Source: Streptomyces sp. HPF1205
GTDB lineage: Bacteria > Actinomycetota > Actinomycetes > Streptomycetales > Streptomycetaceae
DNA length: 64,000 nucleotides
NCBI RefSeq assembly: GCF_020400825.1
Contig: NZ_JAINVH010000004.1
Span: forward strand, 124,001-188,000
Direction of reading: 5' to 3'
Shown here: piece after piece, positions 55,528-63,705 of the stretch
How positions within the stretch are numbered: the stretch's first letter is position 1
Layout: each line of letters begins with the position of its first letter
Made by a program: the position numbers and the translations under genes
The notes under the pieces: generated by a model
What the model saw: only the letters and a program-made list of their open reading frames with translations
Told to the model about the DNA's origin: nothing
Database searches by the model: none

Positions 55528-56346
55528 TCACACCGGAGGCCAGGGGATGGACGGCCACCGGCCGCCCGGCAGCGGGTGCAGCCCGGTCTCCAGCAGCCGG
55601 TCGACCCGGGCCCGCAGCGCGGCCGTCTCGGCGGCGGTCAGCAGCTCGGCGAGCCGCTCGCCGAGGGCGCCTGCCAGCTCGGCGGCGAGTGCGTCCAGTA
55701 CGGTCAGGGCCTGCGCGGGCAGCGGTTCGCCGGCCCAGCCCCACAGCAGGGTGCGCAGCTTGTCGTCGGTGTGGAAGGTGACGCCGTGGTCGATGCCGTA
55801 GAGGCGGCCGCCGGGGCCGGGCAGCAGGTGGCCGCCCTTGCGGTCGGCGTTGTTGATCACGGCGTCGAGGACGGCTATCCGCCGCAGGCGTATGTCGTCG
55901 GCGTGCACCAGCAGCGCGGTCCGGCCCTCCTCCACCTCGGCCTCGACCACGGCCTTCCAGCCGGGCGCTGGTTCCGGGTCCTCGGTGAGGGCCAGCAGCG
56001 GCCCGTCCTGCTCGGCCGGCGGGTCGATCCACAACTGGACCATGCCCTGGCCGTACGGCCCGTCGCGCAGCACCGTGGGCGGCACCAGGCCCCATCCGGT
56101 GGCCTCGGAGACCAGGTAGGCGGCGACCTCGCGCTGGGCGAGGGTGCCGTCGGGGAAGTCCCACAGCGGCCGTTCCCCGGAGACGGGCTTGTAGACGCAA
56201 GCCAAGGTGGCGCCCTCGTGCGCGGCCTCGCAGTACAGGACGGCGTTCGACGCGTCCGTCACCCGTCCGCGTACGGTCAGCTCACCGTGGACGAGGGTGT
56301 CGGTGGCGCTCAGGCCGACCTCCGGTACCCGTTCTGACGCGGGCAT
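55528..56346 (-). CDS. PI3/4-kinase-like protein, SCO1664/TIGR03843-type family
   Basis: 272 residues from the ATG at 56346, with AAGGAC upstream. The sequence shows a kinase-like layout: CVYKPVSGERPLWDFPDGTLAQREVAAYLVSEATGW (possible ATP-binding Lys and Glu), then AVLDAVINNADRKGGHLL (catalytic-loop-like Asp and Asn) and LYGIDHGVTFH (metal-binding Asp, like DFG). These are the motifs of the phosphatidylinositol 3/4-kinase and HipA-like superfamily. It starts inside the end of the DUF3090 gene (37-bp overlap). The substrate is unknown. It belongs to a trio conserved in actinobacteria. Confidence 0.85.
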   Translation of the reverse strand: MPASERVPEVGLSATDTLVHGELTVRGRVTDASNAVLYCEAAHEGATLACVYKPVSGERPLWDFPDGTLAQREVAAYLVSEATGWGLVPPTVLRDGPYGQGMVQLWIDPPAEQDGPLLALTEDPEPAPGWKAVVEAEVEEGRTALLVHADDIRLRRIAVLDAVINNADRKGGHLLPGPGGRLYGIDHGVTFHTDDKLRTLLWGWAGEPLPAQALTVLDALAAELAGALGERLAELLTAAETAALRARVDRLLETGLHPLPGGRWPSIPWPPV

Positions 56347-56900
56347 ACGTGTCCTTCCGGGTCCAGGGGGAGGCTGCACAGGGGGCAGGGCGGGCGGCCG
56401 GCGGAGACCACGTCGAGGGCGCGCTTGGCGAAGGAGCGGGCCTGGGCGCCGGTGAGCATCACCCGCAGCAGCGGCGGGCCGTTCTCGTCGTCCTGGAGGA
56501 GCTGCTCCTCGGCGGCCTCCAGGTCGTCCTCGTCGTCGCCGACCAGTTCGACCAGGGCCTGCGCCTCGATGACCATGCGCTCGTGGGCGCCGTCCCAGGC
56601 CAGTGCCATGGTGCCGACCCGGAACTCCTCCTCGACGGGGACGTCCAGCGGGGCGGTGTCCGTGAGCTCGGCCGGGGCGACGGCGGGGACGGGGGCGCTG
56701 CCGCCCGTACGCCGGACGACCTCGTCCAGCAGCTCGTCGATCCGCTCCGCGAGAGCGGCCACCTGGGTCTTCTCCAGCGCGACGCTGGTGGTCCTGCCTG
56801 CCGCGGTGGCCTGCAGGAAGAAGGTCCGCTGGCCCGGCTGGCCGACGGTGCCGGCCACGAAGCGGTCCGGGTGTTCGTAGTAGAAGACCTGACGGGGCAC
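56310..56900 (-). CDS. DUF3090 family protein
   Basis: 196 residues from a GTG at 56900, with GGAG 6 bases upstream. The N-terminus MPRQVFYYEHPDRFVAGTVGQPGQRTFFLQA is the DUF3090 signature. The C-terminus ends in a small zinc knuckle, PPCPLCSLPLDPEGHVCPRQNGY (C-x2-C...H-x-C). The middle has an acidic stretch (VGDDEDDLEAAEEQLLQDDE). No signal peptide is present. The function is unknown. It overlaps the kinase-like gene and lies downstream of the phosphomutase-like gene, so the three are probably one operon. Confidence 0.9.
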   Translation of the reverse strand: MPRQVFYYEHPDRFVAGTVGQPGQRTFFLQATAAGRTTSVALEKTQVAALAERIDELLDEVVRRTGGSAPVPAVAPAELTDTAPLDVPVEEEFRVGTMALAWDGAHERMVIEAQALVELVGDDEDDLEAAEEQLLQDDENGPPLLRVMLTGAQARSFAKRALDVVSAGRPPCPLCSLPLDPEGHVCPRQNGYRRSA

Positions 56901-57094
56901 GTCCTGCTCCGTTTGCTCGACTGATCGATGATCGGTTGACCGGCTGTGGCTCGGGTGGTGCGGGGTGCGCTGCTGGGCTGGTGGGTGGCGCCGCGGTACG
57001 GGCCGCGGCGTACCCGGGCGGTACGCGGCCGGTGCGGGCCGCTACCGGGTCGGGCGCGGCCGCTGCCGGTCACCCACCCTACTGCGGAAGCTGA

Positions 57095-57802
57095 TCACGG
57101 GGTGCCCGTGGAGCCCCCGACGACGGCGTCGTCCGGCTCGCCCGCCGGGCCCTGCGGGCGTTCGGAGGGCATCAGCGCGGTGAGGTCGCCGGTGTCGCCG
57201 AGCCGGAGCAGGAAGGGGCGGTGCGGGGTGTAGCGGATCACGGTGACCGAGCACGGCTCGGTGCCGATCCGCTGGAAGAGGTCCAGGTGCAGGCCCAGCG
57301 CGTCGGCGGCGAGCGCCTTGATGATGTCGCCGTGCGAGCACATGAGGTAGAGCGCGTCGGGGCCGTGCTCGGCCTCGATCCTGGTGTTCCAGTCGCGTAC
57401 GGCGTCCACCGCGCGGGCCTGCATCGCCCGCATCGACTCCCCCTCGGGTCCGGGGAAGACCACGCCGGAGGGGTGGCGCTGCACCGTGGTCCACAGCGGT
57501 TCCTCGGCCAGTTCGCTCAGCTTGCGGCCGGTCCAGTCGCCGTAGTGGCATTCCCCGATCCGGTCGTCGGTGTGCAGCGGGAGGGCGGGGCGGGTGCCGA
57601 GCAGCGGCTCCACGGTCTCCCGGCAGCGCTGCAGCGGGCTGCTGACCACGGCGGCCAGCGGGAGGGCGGCGAGGCGGGCGGCGAGCGCGGTGGCCTGGGC
57701 CCGGCCGGTGTCGTCCAGGGCGACGCCGGGGCTCCATCCGGCGAGCACACCGTCGGCGTTGGCGGTGGACCGGCCGTGGCGGACAAGGATCACGGTGGGC
57801 AT
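57095..57802 (-). CDS. histidine phosphatase / phosphomutase-like protein, MSMEG_4193 type
   Basis: 235 residues from the ATG at 57802. The catalytic RHG motif is in TVILVRHGRSTANADGVLAGW (His10-11 region), and the second catalytic His is in YLMCSHGDIIKALAADALG. SSPLQRCRETVEPLL and IGECHYGDWTGRKLSEL are typical of the phosphoglycerate-mutase-like branch. The C-terminus is Pro/Gly-rich. It should act through a phosphohistidine on a small phosphorylated metabolite. TACGGT 7 bases before the ATG marks a probable leaderless promoter of the trio operon. Confidence 0.92.
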   Translation of the reverse strand: MPTVILVRHGRSTANADGVLAGWSPGVALDDTGRAQATALAARLAALPLAAVVSSPLQRCRETVEPLLGTRPALPLHTDDRIGECHYGDWTGRKLSELAEEPLWTTVQRHPSGVVFPGPEGESMRAMQARAVDAVRDWNTRIEAEHGPDALYLMCSHGDIIKALAADALGLHLDLFQRIGTEPCSVTVIRYTPHRPFLLRLGDTGDLTALMPSERPQGPAGEPDDAVVGGSTGTP

Positions 57803-57809
57803 GCCCGCC

Positions 57810-57815
57810 ACCGTA
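57810..57815 (-). promoter_or_regulatory. -10 element (TACGGT) of a probable leaderless promoter of the trio operon
   Basis: TACGGT ends 7 bases before the ATG of the phosphomutase-like gene. Confidence 0.45.
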
Positions 57816-58004
57816 ACCCTTCCGGGGCGCGGCCGTTGTGCTGGGTGACGGCCGTGGCGGGGAAGATCCCCCCGAGCCCCCACCACGGCCGTGGAATTGC
57901 CCGATCGCGGTCCGTGCTGTCCGGGCCCCGCCGCGCGGCCCCGTGGGTAAGGTTCAGCAGGGGTCGGGGAGGCCCCGGCACTCGGGATCGCGAAGCAGGT
58001 GACG

Positions 58005-58619
58005 ATGTTCAGCAAGGCGACGAGGAGCCGTCCGCCGGCTGCGACGGGGGCGGCTCCCGCGGGGACGGACTGGTCTCCGTACACCCGTCTGGAAGACGCC
58101 GCCGGGGTGTACTTCCTGCACGCGGACGTCGCCATGGACGCCATCGCGGGCGTGCTCGGCCGCCGCCGGGTGCGCGGCTTCACCCTGGAGCGGGTGGTCG
58201 ACCTGACCGAGGCGGGGGCCTCGGTCTGGCAGGAGGCGGCGGTCTGCGACGGCCGGCGGCTGATCCTGTGGCACAGCGAGGAGTTGGCCGACGGCGACGC
58301 GCCGGGCGGCACCGTGCTGGACTCGTCGGTGCAGGTGCTGCCGCTGGAGACGATCGGGCACGTCGGCATGCGGACCCTGGTGGGGCGGGACGAGCGCGGG
58401 CGGCGGATCGACCGGGGGGTGTACCTGGTGCTGGCCACCGCGATGCCGCACGAGCTGTCGGCGGTGCAGCCCGATCCCGACGCGCCGCTGCAGGTGGCGT
58501 CCGCGAAGCTCCGTCCCGAGGCGTTCCGGTTCAGCAAGTCCCTGGACGACGGCGGGGCCGGGCAGATAGCCCGGCTGATCGACTTCGGCCGGCTGCTGGG
58601 GCGCCTGGTCCCCGGCTGA
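58005..58619 (+). CDS. conserved actinobacterial protein of unknown function
   Basis: 204 residues from the ATG at 58005; a GTG at 57999 is an alternative start. It is soluble with no signal peptide. Recognisable stretches are VYFLHADVAMDAIAGVLGRRRVRGFTLERVVDLTEAGASVWQEAAV and LDSSVQVLPLETIGHVGMRTLVGRDERG. It may belong to the DUF5998 family, which I recall as a Streptomyces family of this size, but I am not certain. It is divergent from the trio operon. Confidence 0.65.
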   Translation: MFSKATRSRPPAATGAAPAGTDWSPYTRLEDAAGVYFLHADVAMDAIAGVLGRRRVRGFTLERVVDLTEAGASVWQEAAVCDGRRLILWHSEELADGDAPGGTVLDSSVQVLPLETIGHVGMRTLVGRDERGRRIDRGVYLVLATAMPHELSAVQPDPDAPLQVASAKLRPEAFRFSKSLDDGGAGQIARLIDFGRLLGRLVPG

Positions 58620-58633
58620 ACCGGTGCCGCGCG

Positions 58634-58683
58634 CCGCGGCCCGGCCCGGCCGGCGCCACGCCACGGGCGGGGCCGGGCCGCGG
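58634..58683. terminator. terminator hairpin between convergent genes
   Basis: A 14-bp perfect stem (58634-58647 with 58670-58683) with a 22-base loop separates the hypothetical gene from the convergent LLM oxidoreductase gene. Confidence 0.65.
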
Positions 58684-58744
58684 TCGTGCCGGGAACGGGG
58701 CCGGGTCGAGCCGGGCCGCTGACCGTGCCCGGAGCCGGGCCGCG

Positions 58745-59794
58745 TCACCCCAGGCCCGCGCGCTCCATCGCCTCGACGCCCGCGCGCAGCCCGGCGAGCC
58801 GCTCCTCCAGCGAGAAGCCGGCCGGTGCGAGGGTCAGGGTGGTGACGCCGGCCGCCGCGTACTGGGCCATGCGCTCGGCGATCCGCTCCACCGGCCCGAG
58901 CAGGCACGTGGAGTCGATCAGTTCGCGCGGCACCGCGGCCGCGGCGCCCTCCTTGTCGCCCGCCAGGTACTTCTCCTGGATCTCGGCGGCCTCCTTCTCG
59001 TATCCCATGCGCCGGGCGAGCCGGTTGTAGAAGTTCTGCTCGCGGCTGCCCATGCCGCCCACGTACAGGGCGGTGTAGGGGCGGAAGATGTCGGCGAGGG
59101 CCGGGATGTCGTCGCCGAGGGCCAGCGGCAGGGTGGGGCAGACGTCGAAGCCGTCCATCGTCAGGCCGGCCTTCTCGCGGCCCGCGCGCAGGTGCCGCAG
59201 CGCGGTGTCCTCCAGGTGGTCGGCGGCCGGGAAGATCAGGAGGGCGCCGTCGGCGATCTCCCCGGTCTGCTCCAGGTTCCGCGGTCCGATGGCGGCGATG
59301 TAGAGCGGAATGTGCTCGCGCTGCGGGTGAACGGTCAGCTTGATCGGCTTGCCCGGCCCGCCGGGCAGCGGCAGCGTCCAGTGCTCGCCCTCGTACGTCA
59401 GCCGCTCGCGGCTCATCGCCCTGCGGACGATGTCCACGTACTCCCGGGTGCGGGACAGCGGCTTGTCGAACCTGACGCCGTACCAGCCCTCGGAGACCTG
59501 CGGTCCCGAGACGCCGAGGCCCAGCCGGAAGCGGCCGCCGGACAGGGAGTCGAGCGTGGCCGCGGTCATCGCGGTCATGGCCGGGGTGCGGGCGGGGATC
59601 TGGAAGATGGCCGAGCCGACGTCGATCCGCTCGGTCTTCGCGGCCACCCAGGACAGCACGGTGGCCGCGTCGGAGCCGTACGCCTCGGCGGCCCAGCACA
59701 CGGAGTACCCCAGCCTGTCCGCCTCCTGCGCGACGGCCAGATTGTCGCCGTCCATGCCGGCGCCCCAGTAGCCGAGGTTGATCCCGAGCCGCAT
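58745..59794 (-). CDS. LLM-class flavin (probably F420-dependent) oxidoreductase
   Basis: 349 residues from the ATG at 59794, with AGGGG upstream. It has the luciferase-like TIM barrel: MRLGINLGYWGAGMDGDNLAVAQEADRLGYSVCWAAEAYGSDAATVLSWVAAKTERIDVGSAIFQI at the start, LSGGRFRLGLGVSGPQVSEGWYGV, and IPLYIAAIGPRNLEQTGEIADGAL. Several Streptomyces members use F420H2. The substrate is unknown. It is divergent from the aldo/keto reductase, with about 130 bp between. Confidence 0.9.
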   Translation of the reverse strand: MRLGINLGYWGAGMDGDNLAVAQEADRLGYSVCWAAEAYGSDAATVLSWVAAKTERIDVGSAIFQIPARTPAMTAMTAATLDSLSGGRFRLGLGVSGPQVSEGWYGVRFDKPLSRTREYVDIVRRAMSRERLTYEGEHWTLPLPGGPGKPIKLTVHPQREHIPLYIAAIGPRNLEQTGEIADGALLIFPAADHLEDTALRHLRAGREKAGLTMDGFDVCPTLPLALGDDIPALADIFRPYTALYVGGMGSREQNFYNRLARRMGYEKEAAEIQEKYLAGDKEGAAAAVPRELIDSTCLLGPVERIAERMAQYAAAGVTTLTLAPAGFSLEERLAGLRAGVEAMERAGLG

Positions 59795-59910
59795 GCCAGT
59801 CCCCTGTCTACCGATGAGTAACGTCGTCGTCCCCACGGACTGTAGCGGCTCGCCCGGGCCCCGTCGCCTGTCGGGTACGTCACTGCTGCCCATTCGGCCG
59901 TCCCGGGCGC

Positions 59911-59916
59911 TAGCCT
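59911..59916 (+). promoter_or_regulatory. -10 element (TAGCCT) of a probable leaderless promoter
   Basis: TAGCCT ends 8 bases before the aldo/keto reductase ATG, which has no Shine-Dalgarno sequence. Confidence 0.5.
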
Positions 59917-59924
59917 CAGCGTCC

Positions 59925-60905
59925 ATGGAGCATAGGCACCTGGGCCGCACCGGGTTGCGCGTGTCCCGTCTCGGGCTCGGCACTCTGACGTGGGGACGCG
60001 GCACCGGCGAACGCGACGCCGCCGACCAGCTCAAGGCGTTCTGGGACGCCGGCGGCACGCTGGTCGACACGGCCGACGTCTACGCGGACGGTGGCGCCGA
60101 GTACCTGCTCGGCCGGCTGGTCGAGGACCTGGTGCCGCGGGCGGACCTGGTGATCGCCACGAAGGCCGGCAGCGTGCCGGATCCGTACCGGCGGTTCGAC
60201 ACCTCCCGGGGCCATCTGCTGTCCGCGCTCGACGCCTCGCTCCAGCGGCTGGGCACGGACTACGTGGACCTGTGGCAGGTGCACGCCTTCGACCCGGACA
60301 CCCCGCTGGACGAGACGCTCCAGGCCCTGGACATCGCCGTCAGCTCCGGCCGGGCGCGCTACGTGGGGGTGTCCAACTTCTGCGGCTGGCAGCTGGCCAA
60401 GGCGGCGGCCTGGCAGCTCGCGGCCCCCGGCCGGACCCCGCTGGCCAGTACGCAGATGGAGTACTCGCTGCTGCAGCGCGGGATCGAGCGCGAGGTGCTC
60501 CCGGCCGCGCTCGACCTGGGGGTCGGCGTGCTGCCCTCCTCCCCGCTGGGGCGCGGTGTCCTGACCGGCAAGTACCGGCACGGCACCCCGGCCGACTCGC
60601 GGGGCGGCTCCGAGGACATGGCCGCGTTCGTGGCCCCCTATCTGGACGAGACCGCCCGCCTGATCGTGGACGCGCTGGCCATAGCGGCCGACGGGCTGGC
60701 CGTCTCGCCGCTCCACGTCGCCCTGGCCTGGGTCCGCGACCGGCCGGGCGTGACCGCGCCCATCCTCGGCGCCCGCAACGCCGCCCAGCTCACGGCCGCG
60801 TTGTCGGTGGAGGCCCTTACTCTTCCGGAAGAGATCTGCCTGGCGCTGGACGACGTCTCGGCGCCGCTGCACCGCTACCCGGACCACGACTGGAGCACTT
60901 TGTGA
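59925..60905 (+). CDS. aldo/keto reductase
   Basis: 326 residues from the ATG at 59925. The family tetrad is visible: Asp and Tyr in VDTADVYADG, Lys in VIATKAGS, and His in DLWQVHAFDPD. RYVGVSNFCGWQLAKAA and VTAPILGARNAAQL are family signatures for NADPH binding. It should reduce aldehydes or ketones in the cytoplasm. Its TGA stop overlaps the GTG at 60902 of the downstream frame, so it is probably co-transcribed with the RecD2-like gene. Confidence 0.93.
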   Translation: MEHRHLGRTGLRVSRLGLGTLTWGRGTGERDAADQLKAFWDAGGTLVDTADVYADGGAEYLLGRLVEDLVPRADLVIATKAGSVPDPYRRFDTSRGHLLSALDASLQRLGTDYVDLWQVHAFDPDTPLDETLQALDIAVSSGRARYVGVSNFCGWQLAKAAAWQLAAPGRTPLASTQMEYSLLQRGIEREVLPAALDLGVGVLPSSPLGRGVLTGKYRHGTPADSRGGSEDMAAFVAPYLDETARLIVDALAIAADGLAVSPLHVALAWVRDRPGVTAPILGARNAAQLTAALSVEALTLPEEICLALDDVSAPLHRYPDHDWSTL

Positions 60906-60940
60906 GCCGTGGCTCCACCGCACGACCGGAGGCCCCCACC

Positions 60941-63562
60941 GTGACCGACCGCCGACCCGCCGACCCGCACGCCCAGGATCCCGGCCAGGCCCCGGCCCCG
61001 GACGCCCCGGCGGAAGGCCCGGACGCCCCGCCGGCGAGCGGCAGCGAGGGGGCGGGCCGTTCCGGCGGCGGTGCCGCCCCTGCCCCCGGTGGTCCGGTGC
61101 GCCGCCCCGACCTGGCCGGTCTGGCGGCGGCCGTCCGCTCCATCGAACGCGGCGAGAACCCCGCTGCCCCGGCCCCGCGCGGCGACGCGTCCGAGGCCCG
61201 CCGACGCAGGCGTGAGGCGATGGCCGCCGAGGCCGCCGAGATGCAGGCGCGGGAGGCGGAAGAGGCGGGCCGGCCGGCGCCGGGCGGCCCCGGGTCGGCG
61301 GACCGGGCCACCCCTGACCCGCCGTCACCCGAGCCCCGGCCGGCTGAGGAGGGGGCGGCGGAGCCGGAGGAAGGGGAGGCACCGCCGGACGAGAGCCGGG
61401 CGGCGCGCCCGGGTCGGGTCCAGGCGGCGGAAGGCGAAGACGATCAGGCGGGGGAACGGGACGGCGCCCGAGCGGCGAGCGGCACCCGCGCGGCGCGGCC
61501 GGGAGACGGCACCGGGACGGCACAACCGGACAGCACCCGAACCGACGACACCACGGACGCCGGACGCACACGCCCCGACGACGCCCGGACCGCACAGCCC
61601 ACGAACACCCGAGCGGCACAACCGGACAGCACCCGAACCGAGGACACCGCGGACGCCGGACGCACACGCCCCGACGACACCACGGATGCCGGACACGCGC
61701 GGGCGCGCGGCTCCCAAGGGGGTGGGGAGCGGCCCGAGCAACAGCAGCGAGCCCGCGGTGGGCCGCCGGCCGCCACCGCGGCGGCCGCTCCCGCTCCGTT
61801 CGCCGCGCGGAAGGCTCCCGTGGACCCGCGGGCCGTCGACGCCGCCCGCGTCGCCCTCACCTCGGGCGGCGCGCCCGCCGACCTGGCGGAGCCGGTCGTG
61901 CGGCTGCTGGGCGAGGGCGCGGCCGAGGCCCTGCGGGCGGACCCCTGGCTGGTGCTCGGTGTCCCGGGCGTGCGGGTGGAGCAGGCGGACGCCTTCGCGC
62001 GGGCCGTGCCGGCCGGGGCGACCGGGCCGGGCGACGAGCGCCGGGCGCGGGCCCTGGTCGGGCACGTGATGGAGCGGGCCGCGCTGGAGGGCCACACCGC
62101 GCTGCGCGCCGAGGCGGTGAAGGCCGCCCTGGCCGGTTACGGGGTGCCCGACCCCGACGCGGCCGTGGCCGCGTCCGTGGAGGACGGCCACGTACTGGTC
62201 TTCCGCGACGAGTCCGTCCCGCTCCCCGAGCCTCGCGGTGACGACGGGGACGTGGACGAGGACGAGGACACCGCCCCCGTACCGCTGCTGCTGGGCCTGG
62301 ACCGGTATGCGCTGGCGGAGGAGAGCCTGGCCGACGGCTGCCTGCGCCTGCTGCGGTCCTTCGAGGACGACAGTGACGCCGGGACGTGGGAGAAGGCCGC
62401 GGCCTCGGCTCCCTCCGCGTCGGCCGCGCAGCTCATCCGCACGGCGGCGGGCAGCGGCCTGGTGCTGCACACCGGGGGCGAGGCGGCGCGCGCGGAGCCC
62501 GCCGCCCTGGTCCGGGCGGCGCGGGCCGCGGGCCTGCGGGCGTACGCGGCGGCGTACACGGACAACGGCCGGCGGCGGCTGGCGGAGGCGGTGGGCGCCG
62601 ATGCCGCGGTGACCGTCGCGGGCCTGCTGGCCGGCCGGGGCGGGCCGGGCCGGGCGCCGGACGGCAGCCTCGCCCTGGACCTGCTGGCCGTGCTGGACGC
62701 CCCCCAGCTGTCCGCCGAGGAGGCGGCCACGCTGGTCGAGGCGGTGCCCGACGGCGCGCGGCTGGTGCTGAGCGGGGACGAGTTCGCGCTGTGGTCGGCG
62801 GGGCCCGGCCGCGCCTTCGCCGACCTGCTGGCGAGCAAGGCGTGCCCGCGGGTCACCTCGCGTACCCCCGACCCGGGCCCGATCGGCGAGCTGATCTCGT
62901 ACATCGGGGCGGGCGAGCTCGCCGCCGTCGACGCCCCGGCCAAGGAGGTCGTGGTCGTCCCGGTGCACGACCCGGCCGAGGCGGTGCTGCGGACGGTCCA
63001 GTTGGTGGCCGACTCGGTGCCCCGGGCGATCGGCGTATCCGCCGACCGCACCCAGGTGATCACCCTCGCGCACGGCGGCCCGGCCGGCACGCGCGCGCTC
63101 AACGCGGCGCTGAAGGAGCGCCTCAACCCCGGCCCCGGCCGGTTCGGCGGCTTCGACCCCGGGGACCGGGTGGTCCTGGTCACCGGGCCGGGCCATGTGC
63201 TGCCCGGCACCGTGGCCGGCGCCGAACAGGCCGGGCTGCGGCTGGAGTTGGAGTCGGGCGGCGGGCCGGGCGAGCCTGTGCTCGTCCCTCGCGAGGACGT
63301 GGCGGCGGCGGTCCGGCACGGCTGGGCGCTCACCGGCCACCAGGCCGCGGCCATGCGCTGGCCCGCGGTCGTGGTGGTCGTTCCGGGCGACGCGGGCCCG
63401 CTGCTGACCCGCTCCTGGGTCTACACGGCGTTCGCGCGCGGCGAACGCCACCTGTCGGTCGTGCAGGGCGCCGACCAGGGCCTGGCCCGGGCCGTGGCCG
63501 GCCCGCCGGCCAGGCTCCGGACGACCCGGCTGAGCTGGGTGCTGCGCGACCTGGTCTCCTGA
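60941..63562 (+). CDS. RecD2-like helix-hairpin-helix protein with degenerate ATPase motifs
   Basis: 873 residues from a GTG at 60941, with GGAGG (60926-60930) upstream; a GTG at 60902 is an alternative. The first 280 residues are low-complexity Ala/Pro/Glu/Arg/Asp. A helix-hairpin-helix region (about 310-350, LVLGVPGVRVEQADAFARAV) and then a RecD2-like core follow. The Walker A position reads HTGGEAARAEPAALV, without GKT. The Walker B position reads VLDAPQL instead of DEAS. RecD-like landmarks remain: LVLSGDEFALWSAGPGRAFADLL, LNAALKERLNP, ALTGHQAAAM and WVYTAFARG. It is probably a non-ATPase DNA-binding relative. Confidence 0.7.
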   Translation: MTDRRPADPHAQDPGQAPAPDAPAEGPDAPPASGSEGAGRSGGGAAPAPGGPVRRPDLAGLAAAVRSIERGENPAAPAPRGDASEARRRRREAMAAEAAEMQAREAEEAGRPAPGGPGSADRATPDPPSPEPRPAEEGAAEPEEGEAPPDESRAARPGRVQAAEGEDDQAGERDGARAASGTRAARPGDGTGTAQPDSTRTDDTTDAGRTRPDDARTAQPTNTRAAQPDSTRTEDTADAGRTRPDDTTDAGHARARGSQGGGERPEQQQRARGGPPAATAAAAPAPFAARKAPVDPRAVDAARVALTSGGAPADLAEPVVRLLGEGAAEALRADPWLVLGVPGVRVEQADAFARAVPAGATGPGDERRARALVGHVMERAALEGHTALRAEAVKAALAGYGVPDPDAAVAASVEDGHVLVFRDESVPLPEPRGDDGDVDEDEDTAPVPLLLGLDRYALAEESLADGCLRLLRSFEDDSDAGTWEKAAASAPSASAAQLIRTAAGSGLVLHTGGEAARAEPAALVRAARAAGLRAYAAAYTDNGRRRLAEAVGADAAVTVAGLLAGRGGPGRAPDGSLALDLLAVLDAPQLSAEEAATLVEAVPDGARLVLSGDEFALWSAGPGRAFADLLASKACPRVTSRTPDPGPIGELISYIGAGELAAVDAPAKEVVVVPVHDPAEAVLRTVQLVADSVPRAIGVSADRTQVITLAHGGPAGTRALNAALKERLNPGPGRFGGFDPGDRVVLVTGPGHVLPGTVAGAEQAGLRLELESGGGPGEPVLVPREDVAAAVRHGWALTGHQAAAMRWPAVVVVVPGDAGPLLTRSWVYTAFARGERHLSVVQGADQGLARAVAGPPARLRTTRLSWVLRDLVS
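61519..61678 (+). repeat. 64-bp direct repeat with 96-bp period inside the RecD2-like gene
   Basis: Two near-identical 64-bp copies (61519-61582 and 61615-61678) begin GGCACAACCGGACAGCACCC and end CGCCCCGACGAC. The 96-bp offset is 32 codons, so the duplication is in frame and enlarges the disordered Asp/Thr/Arg-rich linker. Confidence 0.8.
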
Positions 63563-63582
63563 GGCCGGTTCTCCCGAGGCCA

Positions 63583-63630
63583 GGTGCGGACGGTCCACGG
63601 GCCACTCGTCCCCCGTGGAGCGTCCGCACC
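63583..63630. terminator. bidirectional terminator hairpin
   Basis: An 18-bp stem with one mismatch (63583-63600 with 63613-63630) and a 12-base loop lies just after the RecD2-like gene, between convergent genes. Confidence 0.75.
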
Positions 63631-63639
63631 GGCCCGGCG

Positions 63640-63700
63640 GCCCGGTCCGGTCCGGATCGCTCCACTTCGGTCCGGTCAAGTCCGGTCCGGATCGGTCCAG
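63640..63700. repeat. short TCCGGTC-type repeats
   Basis: Variants of CGGTCCGG/GGTCCGGTC recur about seven times between the terminator and the end of the next gene. They may be slippage products; no function is evident. Confidence 0.4.
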
Positions 63701-63705
63701 CGCGT

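Noticed and set aside
59990..60901. A long in-frame upstream extension of the RecD2-like gene across the aldo/keto reductase
   Set aside because: The aldo/keto reductase is plainly coding in another frame, and the extension encodes Arg/Gly-rich nonsense. Good starts exist at 60941 and 60902.
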